Origin: Caldilineaceae bacterium | Lineage (GTDB): Bacteria; Chloroflexota; Anaerolineae; Caldilineales; Caldilineaceae | Direction: 5' to 3' | DNA length: 64,000 nt | Assembly (NCBI GenBank): GCA_022821585.1 | Contig: JAJEDI010000041.1 | Location: forward strand, 62,001 to 126,000 | Shown here: positions 17,075 to 26,210 of the stretch, piece by piece | How positions within the stretch are numbered: position 1 is the first letter of the stretch | Layout: every line of letters starts with the position of its first letter | Position numbers and translations under genes: made by a program | The notes under the pieces: model-generated | What the model was told of the DNA's origin: nothing | Databases searched by the model: none | What the model saw: the letters and a program-made list of their open reading frames with translations, nothing else

Positions 17075-18098
17075 GAACGAGCTTCTGCTCGAGGTCAATG
17101 ACCTCAGAATGTACTTCCCCATTCAAAAGGGACTGTTGCGGCGCACCACGGGATTTGTGAAGGCTGTGGACGGGGTCAGTCTGTCTATCAAGAAGGGCGA
17201 GACGCTGGGTTTGGTGGGGGAAAGCGGCTGCGGCAAGACGACCACCGGCCGTTGTATTGTGCGCGTTTACCGGCCGACCGACGGGGAGATAGTCTTCCAT
17301 GATGAAGGAACGGCAGTCGACATAAACCGGCTGACGAGACCGGAGCTCAAGGCCTTTCGCAGAAACATGCAGATGATCTTCCAGGACCCTTTCTCGTCCC
17401 TGAACCCGCGCATGACAGTGTTGGAACTGGTGGGCGAGCCGCTGCTGGCACATGGCATTGCGCGCGGCCAGGAGCTGGAGGACCGGGTGGCGGAGATGGT
17501 GAGCGCCGTGGGCCTGAGGGTGGAGCATTTGCCGCGCTATCCGCACAGTTTCAGCGGCGGCCAACGGCAGCGCATTGGCATCGCGCGTGCGCTGGTGCAG
17601 CGCCCCAAGCTGGTGGTCTGTGACGAGCCGGTTTCGGCTCTAGATGTTTCAGTCCAGTCTCAGGTCGTAAACCTGCTGCAGGATTTGCAGTCGGACCTGG
17701 ACCTCACCTACCTGTTCGTTGCACACGACATGAGCGTGGTGCGGCAGGTCAGCAACCGGATCGCGGTCATGTACGTTGGCAAATTGGTCGAGGTGGCAGA
17801 GTCGGAAGAGTTGCTTCGCGACCCCAAACACCCTTACAGCGAGACGCTCCTTTCAGCCGTGCCGCGGCCGAATCCGCATCACCATATGCAGCGGCTGAAC
17901 CTGGAGGGGGAACCGGCGGACCCGGCCAACGCTCCTCCGGGCTGCGTATTCCACCCGCGCTGCCGCTATATGGAAGAAATTTGCCAGACGGACGTTCCGG
18001 AGTTGATCGAGTTGACGCCGGGTCACCACGTTGCTTGTCACTTCGCAGACCAGCTGACGCTACAGGGGATCGACTATTCGGGCTCTCCCCGGGACTGA
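17064..18098 (+). CDS. Dpp/Opp-type ABC transporter ATPase F
   Basis: A 344-residue partner ATPase with Walker [10 protein letters not shown]-loop [14 protein letters not shown], signature SFSGGQRQR, Walker [13 protein letters not shown] and H-loop VAHDMS. The C-terminal [16 protein letters not shown] provides the cysteines typical of DppF/OppF. ATG 17064 overlaps the preceding gene by 11 bp. It completes the importer of five genes; the catabolic genes start 43 bp downstream and are probably in the same transcript. Confidence 0.93.
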   Translation: MADENELLLEVNDLRMYFPIQKGLLRRTTGFVKAVDGVSLSIKKGETLGLVGESGCGKTTTGRCIVRVYRPTDGEIVFHDEGTAVDINRLTRPELKAFRRNMQMIFQDPFSSLNPRMTVLELVGEPLLAHGIARGQELEDRVAEMVSAVGLRVEHLPRYPHSFSGGQRQRIGIARALVQRPKLVVCDEPVSALDVSVQSQVVNLLQDLQSDLDLTYLFVAHDMSVVRQVSNRIAVMYVGKLVEVAESEELLRDPKHPYSETLLSAVPRPNPHHHMQRLNLEGEPADPANAPPGCVFHPRCRYMEEICQTDVPELIELTPGHHVACHFADQLTLQGIDYSGSPRD

Positions 18099-18141
18099 CG
18101 GGAATTCTGAACTCCACCCAACATCCACCGAGAGGTAACTC

Positions 18142-19065
18142 ATGCAGAAACTCGTTATTACCGTGACCACGGACTCGTCGTTGTCCTATCCTCGAAACCC
18201 TTATCTGACGCACTGCGATGATACGAAGGGTGTCGCGGAAGAGTATATACGTGCGATGAATGCGGGGGCGACGATCGTTCATACGCACGGGCAGTACAGA
18301 TCGGATCCCGTGATCCAGCCGGATGGCAAACAGTTGTCGATACCCAATGTCGAGGGCTGGCGCGACATCACGGAACGGGTGCGGGCGGCGGGGGAGCCGA
18401 TTGTGCAGTTCGGGCTGGCGAGCATGCGCCTGGAACAGAAGCTGGAGTTGTGGGAGCTACTCAAGCCGGACATGAGCTCGATCAACTTCAATTCGCACGA
18501 TGAGTATTTTCAGCCCGATAAAGATTACGCTCCCGTGCCGATCTACTCGGTGCACCCGATCCCGGAACTGAGAATGTATTCGAGCCTGGCGAAGAAGTAT
18601 GGAGTGAAGCAGGAGATTGAGTGCTTCAACACCGGCGCATATTGGGCGATCGGCAAGATTCGAGGGGGTGACTTCTGGACCGAGGAAGGGGAACGTGAAA
18701 TTGAGGAGGACCTGTTGCCGGAGCCGCTGTGGCTGACGCTGTTCTTTGGCTGGGACGGACAGGGCTGGACGCCGCCGACGGCCAAGGGGCTGCAGTACAT
18801 GGTGGACCATCTGCCGCCGCGGGCGAATTTCAGCATGAGCTGCATGGAACCACCCAACTACTGGTCGATGGTGGCGCATACGATTGCGGTCGGAGGCCAT
18901 GTGCGAGTCGGAATGGAGGACTGCCCATTTGTCGAGGACGGCGTGTACGCCAAGACGAACGCCGAGCTTGTGGAAAAGGCTGTACGCATCGCACGCGAAG
19001 TTGGCAGGGAGATCGCCTCGGCAACTGAGGCGAGAGAGATCGTGGGATTGCCGCCGGCCCAGTAG
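18142..19065 (+). CDS. BKACE-family (DUF849) beta-keto acid cleavage enzyme-like protein
   Basis: A 307-residue TIM-barrel protein. The family is known for Zn2+-dependent condensation of a beta-keto acid with acetyl-CoA and cleavage to acetoacetate and a new CoA ester, as in the 3-keto-5-aminohexanoate cleavage enzyme Kce. Visible family elements are NAGATIVHTHGQ (His47 and His49 as zinc ligands), the SSINFN segment, and GHVRVGMEDCP followed by TNAELVEKAVRIA and ATEAREIVGL near the C-terminus. The usual HxR after the barrel strand is HTHGQ, so the pocket differs from canonical members and the substrate is unlikely to be KAH. GAGAGG precedes the ATG. It begins the catabolic block behind the importer. 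Confidence 0.85.
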   Translation: MQKLVITVTTDSSLSYPRNPYLTHCDDTKGVAEEYIRAMNAGATIVHTHGQYRSDPVIQPDGKQLSIPNVEGWRDITERVRAAGEPIVQFGLASMRLEQKLELWELLKPDMSSINFNSHDEYFQPDKDYAPVPIYSVHPIPELRMYSSLAKKYGVKQEIECFNTGAYWAIGKIRGGDFWTEEGEREIEEDLLPEPLWLTLFFGWDGQGWTPPTAKGLQYMVDHLPPRANFSMSCMEPPNYWSMVAHTIAVGGHVRVGMEDCPFVEDGVYAKTNAELVEKAVRIAREVGREIASATEAREIVGLPPAQ

Positions 19066-19098
19066 TAGGGAGCCAGAATCAGTGCAGTTGGAGGAGCC

Positions 19099-19947
19099 AT
19101 GAAAGGTCTGAGCTGCAATTCCGGTCTGTTGCACACGTTCAGTGTGGAAGAGTCGATCGATATTCTGGCGGACCAGGGGTACCAGGCGATAGATATCAGC
19201 CTGGAGCTGGCTCCGCCGTTTGTCCCCCCGCCCAAGCCGCACATGGATTCGGGAGTGGACGCGGCGCGGCGCCGGACTGTGCGTGACTACGCGCAAAGAG
19301 CAGGGGTTGCGATCGGCGCATTGAACGCCCACACAAACGTCATTCACGGTGAACCGGAGGTGAGGAGAGAGAACACTGAGTTCATCCGCGGCGGATTGCA
19401 GCTGGCGTCCGATATGGAGGTCTCCTACGTGATCAGCGGGTGCGGGGTCAAGCTGTTTTATGGCTGGGAGAGCACCTACTGGGAATGGTGCCTGGAAGCG
19501 ATGCGCGACCTGGCAGAGGATGCCGAGCGACTGGGGGTGATGCTCCTGATTGAAGCGGCCAGCCCTTACGGTTCGCTCGTTCACAACCTTGAACGCTTGC
19601 AAAGGTTGCTGTCAACGCCCGGACTCGAGGGCCTGGGGGTGCTCTTTGACCCCGCCCATTACCACGTACGCGGCGACTCTGTGATTGACGCCTATTTGGC
19701 ACTGGGTGACCGTGTAAAACACATGCATGCCAAGGACGCGCGCGGTGACAGCGAGAATTTCGGCTTCCCGCCACTGGGTGAGGGTGAGATTGACTTTGCA
19801 GGATTGATTACGGCCATGGTCAGCGGCGGCTTTTCCGGCTACATTTCGATCGAGTATGAAGCAATGGCATGGGGCTACCCAGACAACCCTCTGAAGGTGC
19901 TGGCAGATGGCAAGGCGTTCGTGGAAGGCATTCTCGGTCGAGAGTGA
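19099..19947 (+). CDS. Sugar phosphate isomerase/epimerase-like TIM-barrel protein
   Basis: A 282-residue protein of the xylose isomerase-like (AP endonuclease family 2) TIM-barrel group, which includes tagatose/psicose epimerases, inosose isomerase and hydroxypyruvate isomerase. Supporting segments are GYQAIDISLE (first strand), LLIEAASPYGS with Glu near residue 154, GVLFDPAHYHVRGD (Asp-Pro-Ala-His), VKHMHAKDARG and GYISIEYEAMAW with the last metal-binding Glu. These supply the usual Glu, Asp, His and Glu metal ligands. GGAGG lies 6 bp upstream of the ATG. It follows the BKACE gene by 33 bp and should act on a small sugar or keto compound of the same pathway. Confidence 0.85.
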   Translation: MKGLSCNSGLLHTFSVEESIDILADQGYQAIDISLELAPPFVPPPKPHMDSGVDAARRRTVRDYAQRAGVAIGALNAHTNVIHGEPEVRRENTEFIRGGLQLASDMEVSYVISGCGVKLFYGWESTYWEWCLEAMRDLAEDAERLGVMLLIEAASPYGSLVHNLERLQRLLSTPGLEGLGVLFDPAHYHVRGDSVIDAYLALGDRVKHMHAKDARGDSENFGFPPLGEGEIDFAGLITAMVSGGFSGYISIEYEAMAWGYPDNPLKVLADGKAFVEGILGRE

Positions 19948-20013
19948 GGACAAGGTGCGGCCAGTCAGCTTGAACGGCAACTCGCTCGATTCGACAGAAT
20001 TGGAGGCTTTCTC

Positions 20014-21063
20014 GTGAAAGCGGCGGTACTGCGTGCATTTAAACAGCCTTTGGCATGGCAGGAGATCCCTACCCCCAGTCCCGAGCCTGATGAGGTGCTT
20101 GTTCAGGTCATGGCCTGCGGTATAGACGGCACCGACCTCAAACTTCTGGACGGATTCGGCTACACGCCGGAGTTGCCGTTCATCATGGGGCATGAGGTTG
20201 CGGGTGTCGTCACGGAAGCGGGGTACCGGGTGACCGGGTTCAAGGAAGGCGACCGGGTCATTGTATACAATTTCACTACGTGCGGGAACTGCCTGCCCTG
20301 CCGGTCGTTCCGAGAGCAGATATGCGTGAATATGGGGGGCGTACTGGGCGCCAAGGACCGTCATGGGGGATATGCCGAATATGTGGCGGTCCCCGGCCGG
20401 CAGCTTGTGCATGTGCCGGACAGCGTCTCATGGCCGGACATAGCGGTCTGCTGTGATGCGGGGATGACGGCCTATCACGCCATCGAGCGTGCCAGGCTTC
20501 GTCTGGGCGAGACTGTGCTGGTCGTTGGGGTCGGCGGCGTCGGGTCTATCGCGGTCCAACTGGCAAAGGCGGCGGGCACACGTGTTTTCGCGGTCGAGCT
20601 CTCAGAGGCGAAGAGGGAGTGGGCCCGCCAGCTGGGCGCGGACGAGCTGCTCAACCCAGGGGAAAGCGAACTGCCCGCCGCGGTGCGGGACCTGACAGAC
20701 GGCCTTGGCGTTGACTGTGTGATAGACATCGTCGGCCAGACAGAGACCATGGCGGCCGGGATTGAATCGCTGCGGAACGGCGGGCGGCTGGTCATCGTCG
20801 GTTATACGCCGGACCACTACCCGGTTGAGGGGAAGTACCTGGCCCAGAACGAACTGGAGATCATCGGCACGCGGGCGGGACGCAAGCAGGATCTGATCGA
20901 CGTTTCCCAATTGTTGGCCGCGGGGAAGATCCGATCTATCGTCACTCAGACTTTTCCGATGGAGAACGCGAATGAGGCTCTGGCGGTCCTGCGTTCGGGA
21001 GACAATCTGGGACGAATCGTGCTATTGACGCCGGCAGGGCGGCATGCGGTGGAGGCGGCATGA
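20014..21063 (+). CDS. Zinc-dependent medium-chain alcohol/polyol dehydrogenase
   Basis: A 349-residue MDR enzyme. Catalytic zinc residues are Cys35 (ACGIDGTD), His60 and Glu61 (GHEVAGVV). The structural zinc cysteines are Cys90, Cys93, Cys96 and Cys104. The Rossmann motif is VGVGGVGSIAVQLAK, and ELSEAKREWARQLGADELLN follows the NAD-binding strand. It starts at GTG 20014, with GGAGG about 8 bp upstream. Members oxidise sugars, polyols or hydroxy acids. It lies 66 bp after the TIM-barrel gene in the same direction and probably belongs to the same pathway. Confidence 0.92.
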   Translation: MKAAVLRAFKQPLAWQEIPTPSPEPDEVLVQVMACGIDGTDLKLLDGFGYTPELPFIMGHEVAGVVTEAGYRVTGFKEGDRVIVYNFTTCGNCLPCRSFREQICVNMGGVLGAKDRHGGYAEYVAVPGRQLVHVPDSVSWPDIAVCCDAGMTAYHAIERARLRLGETVLVVGVGGVGSIAVQLAKAAGTRVFAVELSEAKREWARQLGADELLNPGESELPAAVRDLTDGLGVDCVIDIVGQTETMAAGIESLRNGGRLVIVGYTPDHYPVEGKYLAQNELEIIGTRAGRKQDLIDVSQLLAAGKIRSIVTQTFPMENANEALAVLRSGDNLGRIVLLTPAGRHAVEAA

Positions 21064-21135
21064 AGCAGAGTCCCGGCCAGGTCTCCCAGCACTGCGCCGA
21101 CCAAAGCACGAGATTCGCCACTCAGAGAGTACTCG

Positions 21136-22056
21136 ATGATCGTTGACGCCCACAGCCACGTATTTCCTCGGATCCATGGACAGAATGGCGCTGGTCCGAC
21201 GCGGGGTACCGGTTACGGACGAGCCATTATCGGCGGCGAAGAGGTGCAGGTTACTCTGCCTATGGGGGAAGGGCTGGCCTATTCGCCGGAGCTGCTTCTG
21301 GCCAATTTGGACTGGGGAGGCGTGGACAAGGCGGTCCTGTTGCAAGGGCCCATGTATGGAGAGTGCAACCGGTATGCACTGGATGCGCTTCTTCGCTACC
21401 CGGACAGATTAGTTGGTGCCGCTTACTTCGACCCGTGGATGGACGACAGCCGGAAGACTTTTAAAACCACGCTTGCGTCGCCGGGCTTTTGCGCGGTCAA
21501 GCTGGAGTGCTCTGTCCCTTCCGGTCTGTGCGGCATCCATCCCGAAGCACAGCTGGACGCCCCTGAACTGGGCTGGCTGTGGCAAGAGCTTGAGAGCCTA
21601 GGCCTGATCCTGGTACTCGACCTGGGCGGGATTGGAAGCCGTTCCTATCAGACGGAGGCAGTGCGCGCTATCGCTGAGCGGCACCCCCGTCTGAGAATAG
21701 TCATCGCCCATCTGGGACAGCCAAGGCCTGAATCGGAGTCAAGGCCTGAACTCTGGAACCTTTGGGAGGAGCAGGTCGACCTGGGCTTGCTGCAAAACGT
21801 GTGGTTTGACAGTGCATCCCTGATCGCATTTGTCCAGGACGAGGGCTACCCTTTCCCAAGCGTAGAACGCTACCTCCGCCTCGCTGTCGACCGAATCGGC
21901 GCGAACAAGGTGATGTGGGGAACGGACCAGCCGGGTACCCTGTTGCACGCAACCTACAAGCAGTACGTCGATCTGGCGAAGATCCATACGGCTTTCCTAT
22001 CCCACAGCGAACAGGCGCAGGTATTGGGAGAGACAGCTCTACGCGTATACGGTTAA
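21136..22056 (+). CDS. Amidohydrolase-family (amidohydrolase 2) protein
   Basis: A 306-residue metal-dependent hydrolase or decarboxylase of the TIM-barrel amidohydrolase superfamily. The N-terminal HxH is in VDAHSHVF (His6 and His8). LVGAAYFDPW is a typical second strand, LRIVIAHLGQPRP provides the strand-6 His, and VMWGTDQPG the conserved strand-8 Asp. The ACMSD/LigI-like branch acts on lactones and carboxylated rings, and some members hydrolyse sugar lactones. Together with the preceding dehydrogenase, lactone hydrolysis after sugar oxidation is a plausible job. GAGAG precedes the ATG. Confidence 0.88.
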   Translation: MIVDAHSHVFPRIHGQNGAGPTRGTGYGRAIIGGEEVQVTLPMGEGLAYSPELLLANLDWGGVDKAVLLQGPMYGECNRYALDALLRYPDRLVGAAYFDPWMDDSRKTFKTTLASPGFCAVKLECSVPSGLCGIHPEAQLDAPELGWLWQELESLGLILVLDLGGIGSRSYQTEAVRAIAERHPRLRIVIAHLGQPRPESESRPELWNLWEEQVDLGLLQNVWFDSASLIAFVQDEGYPFPSVERYLRLAVDRIGANKVMWGTDQPGTLLHATYKQYVDLAKIHTAFLSHSEQAQVLGETALRVYG

Positions 22057-22136
22057 GTGAAGTCTTATCTTCTTCATGCAGGTGAACATCCTAAAGGAGA
22101 CCGCTGGCAAATTCTATTCGAAAGGACAGATGTCCG

Positions 22137-22499
22137 ATGACCGGGAAAAGACTCGAACAGCAGCTTGAGAGTTGTATCTTAGCCTATCAGGACGGATCCC
22201 TCAGTAAAGAGATGCTGCGTAAGGCGCTGGAAACAGCCCGAAGTGACAACGGGAGGAGCCAAGACCTTCTCTACTTGCAAGCAGTCTCTACTTCTCTCGA
22301 CAGTCAGGTGCAAGGTATGTTGTTGATGGAGAACGGTGAAATTGCCGACGAGATCGCGGACCCGGAGGAGTGGCCGTACCAGACAGTGCTGGAGGCAGTT
22401 CGAGATGGGTGGCGGGTCGTCCAGTTTCCGAACCTGGCTTTGTTGCTGGACGAAACAAGGACGTATGGACTTGGATGTGAGTTTATACTTGAGCGCTAA
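22137..22499 (+). CDS. Hypothetical protein, 120 residues
   Basis: A soluble, helix-rich acidic protein with no motif I recognise. The first half contains LEQQLESCILAYQDGSLSKEMLRKAL, a plausible helical hairpin; the second half contains WPYQTVLEAVRDGWRVVQFPNLALLL and ends GCEFILER. It lies between the amidohydrolase and the first PhyH gene on the same strand, 80 bp after the former and 16 bp before the latter, so it is likely co-transcribed. The Asp/Glu-rich composition and ordered codon use support a real gene. Function unknown. Confidence 0.6.
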   Translation: MTGKRLEQQLESCILAYQDGSLSKEMLRKALETARSDNGRSQDLLYLQAVSTSLDSQVQGMLLMENGEIADEIADPEEWPYQTVLEAVRDGWRVVQFPNLALLLDETRTYGLGCEFILER

Positions 22500-22515
22500 C
22501 CAAGGATCCTGAAAA

Positions 22516-23292
22516 GTGAAGGGGCTGGAAAAAGTGAGCGTACAAGAGGCAATTGATCATCTGGACCTGTTTGGGTACTGCCTACTGGAAGAGGCGATTC
22601 CGGCGGAATTGGCGGAGAGTATAGCGGAGAAGCTCTTTGCCTTGCATGAGGATCCCCGGAACCGCGTCTATTTTCAGGACCCGAACGAAGACGTTTACCA
22701 GACGCTGTTCGGACTACTGAACCTGGACCGTTCAAGCTGGACATGTGCGGCGCATCCGGATGTGCTGGCTGTGGTCAGACACTTTCTAGGGGAGGACATC
22801 CGACTGGCAGAGGCGTGTTCGAAATGGGTCAAGCCGGGGGCCCCTGCCGGCGGCGTTCACACGGACTCGGCGCAGGATTTGCCGGAGCTTCTGCCGGACA
22901 CGCCGTGGATGATCAACTCGATCTGGATGATGACCGACTTCACTGAAGAGATCGGGGCCACGCGCATCATGCCTACCAGCCACCGATTGCGCAAGCGCCC
23001 ACCGCGCGGGATGAAAGCCGATGACAGGCGGCTTCTTCCTATCACCGGACGCCGCGGTTCCGTGTTCTTGTGGCATGGCGGGGTCTGGCATGCAAACGGC
23101 GCTAACACGACTGCGGACCAGCACAGAATGGCCCTGAATGTCGCCTACTACCCACCGTGGTGGAACCTGGCGCGGGAGGGCGGTCATCAGCCGATCTGGC
23201 CGGAGACGTTTGAGCGCATGCCGCCTGAGTTGCAGAGGCTTACACGCAATCGGGTAGCAAGGCAGCGGGAAGAGATTTACGAACAGCGATAG
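22516..23292 (+). CDS. Phytanoyl-CoA dioxygenase (PhyH)-family protein 1
   Basis: A 258-residue Fe(II)/2-oxoglutarate oxygenase. The iron triad is His115 and Asp117 (GGVHTDSA) with a distal His in LWHGGVWHANGANT (His187 or His192); Arg204 after it fits 2-oxoglutarate binding. The family hydroxylates phytanoyl-CoA in eukaryotes, but bacterial members act on many small molecules. Two starts are possible: GTG 22516, with AAGG upstream, and GTG 22534, with AAGGGG 9 bp upstream. The second is equally good, and only six residues differ. It is one of four PhyH paralogues in the window. Confidence 0.85.
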   Translation: MKGLEKVSVQEAIDHLDLFGYCLLEEAIPAELAESIAEKLFALHEDPRNRVYFQDPNEDVYQTLFGLLNLDRSSWTCAAHPDVLAVVRHFLGEDIRLAEACSKWVKPGAPAGGVHTDSAQDLPELLPDTPWMINSIWMMTDFTEEIGATRIMPTSHRLRKRPPRGMKADDRRLLPITGRRGSVFLWHGGVWHANGANTTADQHRMALNVAYYPPWWNLAREGGHQPIWPETFERMPPELQRLTRNRVARQREEIYEQR

Positions 23293-23422
23293 AAAGCCGA
23301 ATCGGCAGAGACACATTCGAAGAATTCTTTATGACCCTTTTGCGTCAAATGGTGCCTTGTTGAGAAGCGTCGGAAAATTCTGAACGAGTTCATCCCCCAT
23401 TGAAGCAAGGAGATCAAATGTC

Positions 23423-24253
23423 ATGAGAACACATTCTTGCCGGCCGGGGCTGAAGGACACGCAAGTACTGGAATTCTGCAAGCAGGGCTTTCTGGTGTTG
23501 GAAGGGGTGGTAGCGGACGACATCAACCGTCGCACTATCGAGTTTCTGGACAGGTACCCATCGCACGAACCGTCGGAGATACTGCATGAGGACTGGTTCG
23601 TCGACAATGTGATTCTGAACGACGAGGCTGCGGGGGCGATCCGGTCCCTGTTGGGTCAGAACTTTGGGTTGCCGATCATAATGAGCAACCACCGGGTAGA
23701 GTGCCCGTCGCCGGCCCAAGGCTGGCACAGGGACGGGAATTCCAGACATGGACCCGCCCTCAACTATCTCCAGGTCTTCTACTATCCCGAGGACTGTCCG
23801 ATTGAACTTGGACCCACCGAGTTACTGCCCGGATCGCATTTTCTATTCTCATTGTCGAAGAAGATGGGTCACTACGGCGGCATTCGCGGCGCGTACCGGG
23901 CGGCGGCCCCAGCAGGCACGATCTTCCTGACTGTATACTCGATATGGCATCGTCGTTCTGTCGCCAGCGGCACGGGACTGCGCAACCTGCTCAAGTACAA
24001 CTACTGGCGGACGGAGGCTCCTCACCGGGACTGGATCCGAGAGCCCGACTTCGACATAGCAACGGCGAACTACAAGCTGGAAGACCCAACGTATCGAGAG
24101 CAGTTTCGCGACTGCAACGATGCTGCCGAGATGTTCTTTTGGTTGCAAGGTCGGGCGGATTCATTTGCGCTGGCAGGGGGGCAGGGCTGGCCGCTCAATG
24201 AGAACGTCGGCAAATATTTGGACACACCCTACGGGGTTCCCGAACCGCATTGA
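23423..24253 (+). CDS. Phytanoyl-CoA dioxygenase (PhyH)-family protein 2
   Basis: A 276-residue Fe(II)/2-oxoglutarate oxygenase. The metal site is His102/Asp104 in GWHRDGNSRHGP and a distal His176 in SIWHRRSV, with Arg187 nearby as a candidate for the 2-oxoglutarate carboxylate. Strands NYLQVFYYPEDCP and GPTELLPGSHF are typical of the PhyH jelly roll. AAGGAG lies upstream of the ATG. It follows PhyH 1 by 130 bp but is only distantly similar to it, so this is not a recent duplication. Substrate unknown. Confidence 0.87.
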   Translation: MRTHSCRPGLKDTQVLEFCKQGFLVLEGVVADDINRRTIEFLDRYPSHEPSEILHEDWFVDNVILNDEAAGAIRSLLGQNFGLPIIMSNHRVECPSPAQGWHRDGNSRHGPALNYLQVFYYPEDCPIELGPTELLPGSHFLFSLSKKMGHYGGIRGAYRAAAPAGTIFLTVYSIWHRRSVASGTGLRNLLKYNYWRTEAPHRDWIREPDFDIATANYKLEDPTYREQFRDCNDAAEMFFWLQGRADSFALAGGQGWPLNENVGKYLDTPYGVPEPH

Positions 24254-24348
24254 GGCGGTTCGTCGTCAGGAGCCAAGGGAAAGTGGCGAGGTTGTCCGAT
24301 GGCGGAAGCTAGGCATGCCGAACATGAACTCCATCTGGGAGTGATTTT

Positions 24349-26097
24349 ATGGTTCGAATGCGCTGCGCCGAGGCCTTGGTCAGGGCGCTGGAATTGGAAG
24401 GGGTCAGGCACGTATTTGGCCACCCTGGACACGGAAACACCAACATTCTGGACGCGATTTACGACTCATCGCAGATAGAGTTCAAGTTGACGCGCCATGA
24501 GCAGGCGGCTGCGCATATCGCTGACGGCTATGCGCGCATATCCGGGGAAATCGGAGTCTGCTGCGCCTCAGTCGGACCGGGACCGGCGAATATGGTGATG
24601 GGGCTGGCTTCGGCTGCGGCCGCTTCCAGTCCGGTTGTGGCGATATTCGGCGGCGTGATCTCGCGTTGGGTGGGGCGCGGGCAATTGCAGGAGACCAGCC
24701 CGTTCTACGGTCTGCCGGACCAGAGTTTCGTGCAGGTATTGCAGCCGGTGGTGAAGAAGGTGTGGCATGTACAGCACCCGGACCTGATTCCCGAGGTCGT
24801 GCGCAAGGCGTTTGCGCTGGCGCGGGCGGGCAACCCCGGTCCGGTTGCGATTGAAATCCCCTGGGACCTGCAGGCAGCATTCCACGACTTTGAAGAAATT
24901 CCCCATCCGGGGCAGTTCGGTCACGCCGGGAGAGTGCGCGCGGATGCGGCGGCGATTTCGCAAGCGGTGAAAGCCCTGCATCAGGCGGTTCATCCGATCA
25001 TTGTGGCCGGTTACGGTGCGGTTCTTTCCGACGCCGGGCCCGAAATCAAGAAACTGGCCGAACTGCTGGGCGCGCCGGTAGCCAGTTCTTACGCCGCCAA
25101 AGGAATCATGGCCGAGGATCATCCGCAGAGCGTAGGGAACGTGGGCTGGCTCGGCCACCCGAGCGCGCATGAATTTATCAGGGAATACGCCGATGTTGTG
25201 CTGGCGGTGGGTTTCAGTTTCTCGGACCTGTCGACGTGCTGGTGGACGGAGGGCATGCCTTTCGTCGAGCAGAACCGGTTTGTTCAGGTCGATATCGACG
25301 CCAATCAGATCGGTCGGTCGTATCCTGTGGAAATCGGACTGTTGGGTGACGCCAAGTCCACATTGCAGGAGACAGTTGCCCTGCTGGCGGACAAAGGGCA
25401 ACCCAAGGCAAGACAGGGCAACCTGGAGCTTACAGAGGGAATTAAGTCTGGTTTCCACTTTGATGTACCGAACGACGAGAGCGACGAGCAAGGCATGGAG
25501 CCGCTGCGCGTGGTCGAGGAACTGCGACGCGTCCTGCCGAAAGACATTCTTTTTTCGCTGGACACAGGTGACCACAACCACTACTTCGGCGCGTTGTTTC
25601 CCATTTATTCGCCGCGCCGCCTGCTCTATCCGGGGGGCTGGACGCCGATGGGGTTCGGCCCTACTTCCATCATTGGCGGCAATCTGGCACGGCCTGACCT
25701 GCCGGCAGTCTGCGTGACGGGCGACGGCGGCTTTCTGATGGTGTGCCAAGAGGTGATCACTGCTGTCGAGTGGGGGCTGCCAGTCGTGTGGGTCGTGTTC
25801 AACAACCAGACGCTAGGCGCCATTCGCGGCGGTCAGCAGGGCAGCTACGGGGGACGTGTTATCGGTACTGAGTTCAGTGGGAACGCTGATTACGCGGCAC
25901 TGGCTAAGTCGCTCAAGGCGGAAGGTCTGAATGTCAGTCGCTATGCTGAGATCGAAAAAGCGATGAGATACGCCTTAGCGTGCGGCAAGCCCTGCGTCGT
26001 GGACATGCAAATCGCCCGCGATCCGGTGCCTCCACCGATAGCCGGAATGTGGTTCGAGCCGGAGAGGGATGAGATCCCACCCAGACCCCGCCGTTGA
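24349..26097 (+). CDS. Thiamine diphosphate-dependent enzyme, acetolactate synthase-like
   Basis: A 582-residue protein with the three-domain layout of the AHAS/benzoylformate decarboxylase superfamily: PYR domain (1-170), central domain (190-330) and PP domain (390-560). The catalytic Glu51 is in TRHEQAAAHIADGYAR, and the ThDP/Mg2+ motif begins GDGGFLMVC and ends in NN about 30 residues later. It has no small regulatory subunit gene beside it. The glycine-rich HPGHGNTNILDAIY start and position among catabolic genes make a role in branched-chain amino acid synthesis less likely than a 2-keto acid decarboxylase or carboligase role. GGGAG precedes the ATG. Confidence 0.88.
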   Translation: MVRMRCAEALVRALELEGVRHVFGHPGHGNTNILDAIYDSSQIEFKLTRHEQAAAHIADGYARISGEIGVCCASVGPGPANMVMGLASAAAASSPVVAIFGGVISRWVGRGQLQETSPFYGLPDQSFVQVLQPVVKKVWHVQHPDLIPEVVRKAFALARAGNPGPVAIEIPWDLQAAFHDFEEIPHPGQFGHAGRVRADAAAISQAVKALHQAVHPIIVAGYGAVLSDAGPEIKKLAELLGAPVASSYAAKGIMAEDHPQSVGNVGWLGHPSAHEFIREYADVVLAVGFSFSDLSTCWWTEGMPFVEQNRFVQVDIDANQIGRSYPVEIGLLGDAKSTLQETVALLADKGQPKARQGNLELTEGIKSGFHFDVPNDESDEQGMEPLRVVEELRRVLPKDILFSLDTGDHNHYFGALFPIYSPRRLLYPGGWTPMGFGPTSIIGGNLARPDLPAVCVTGDGGFLMVCQEVITAVEWGLPVVWVVFNNQTLGAIRGGQQGSYGGRVIGTEFSGNADYAALAKSLKAEGLNVSRYAEIEKAMRYALACGKPCVVDMQIARDPVPPPIAGMWFEPERDEIPPRPRR

Positions 26098-26210
26098 GGT
26101 GGAGTGCAACATGTCCGAAAGCACTGGTGGCAGAAAGAGCGGGATTCACTGATAGATGTTCGATTACGGGCTGCAAAGGCCCGTTTCCACAAGACGGAAG
26201 GGAAGAGACT

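Noticed and set aside
18457-19602. Long 381-codon minus-strand frame opposite the BKACE-like and TIM-barrel genes
   Set aside because: The plus-strand proteins have clear family motifs and ribosome binding sites. The opposite frame has no recognisable domain and is a product of high-GC codon bias.
24568-25749. 393-codon minus-strand frame inside the ThDP enzyme gene
   Set aside because: It lies wholly opposite a well-supported enzyme and has a His/Arg-rich composition typical of shadow frames.
26094-26210. Extension of the NHL protein to 26094
   Set aside because: ATG 26211 has AAGGGAAG upstream and the extension is not similar to NHL repeats.
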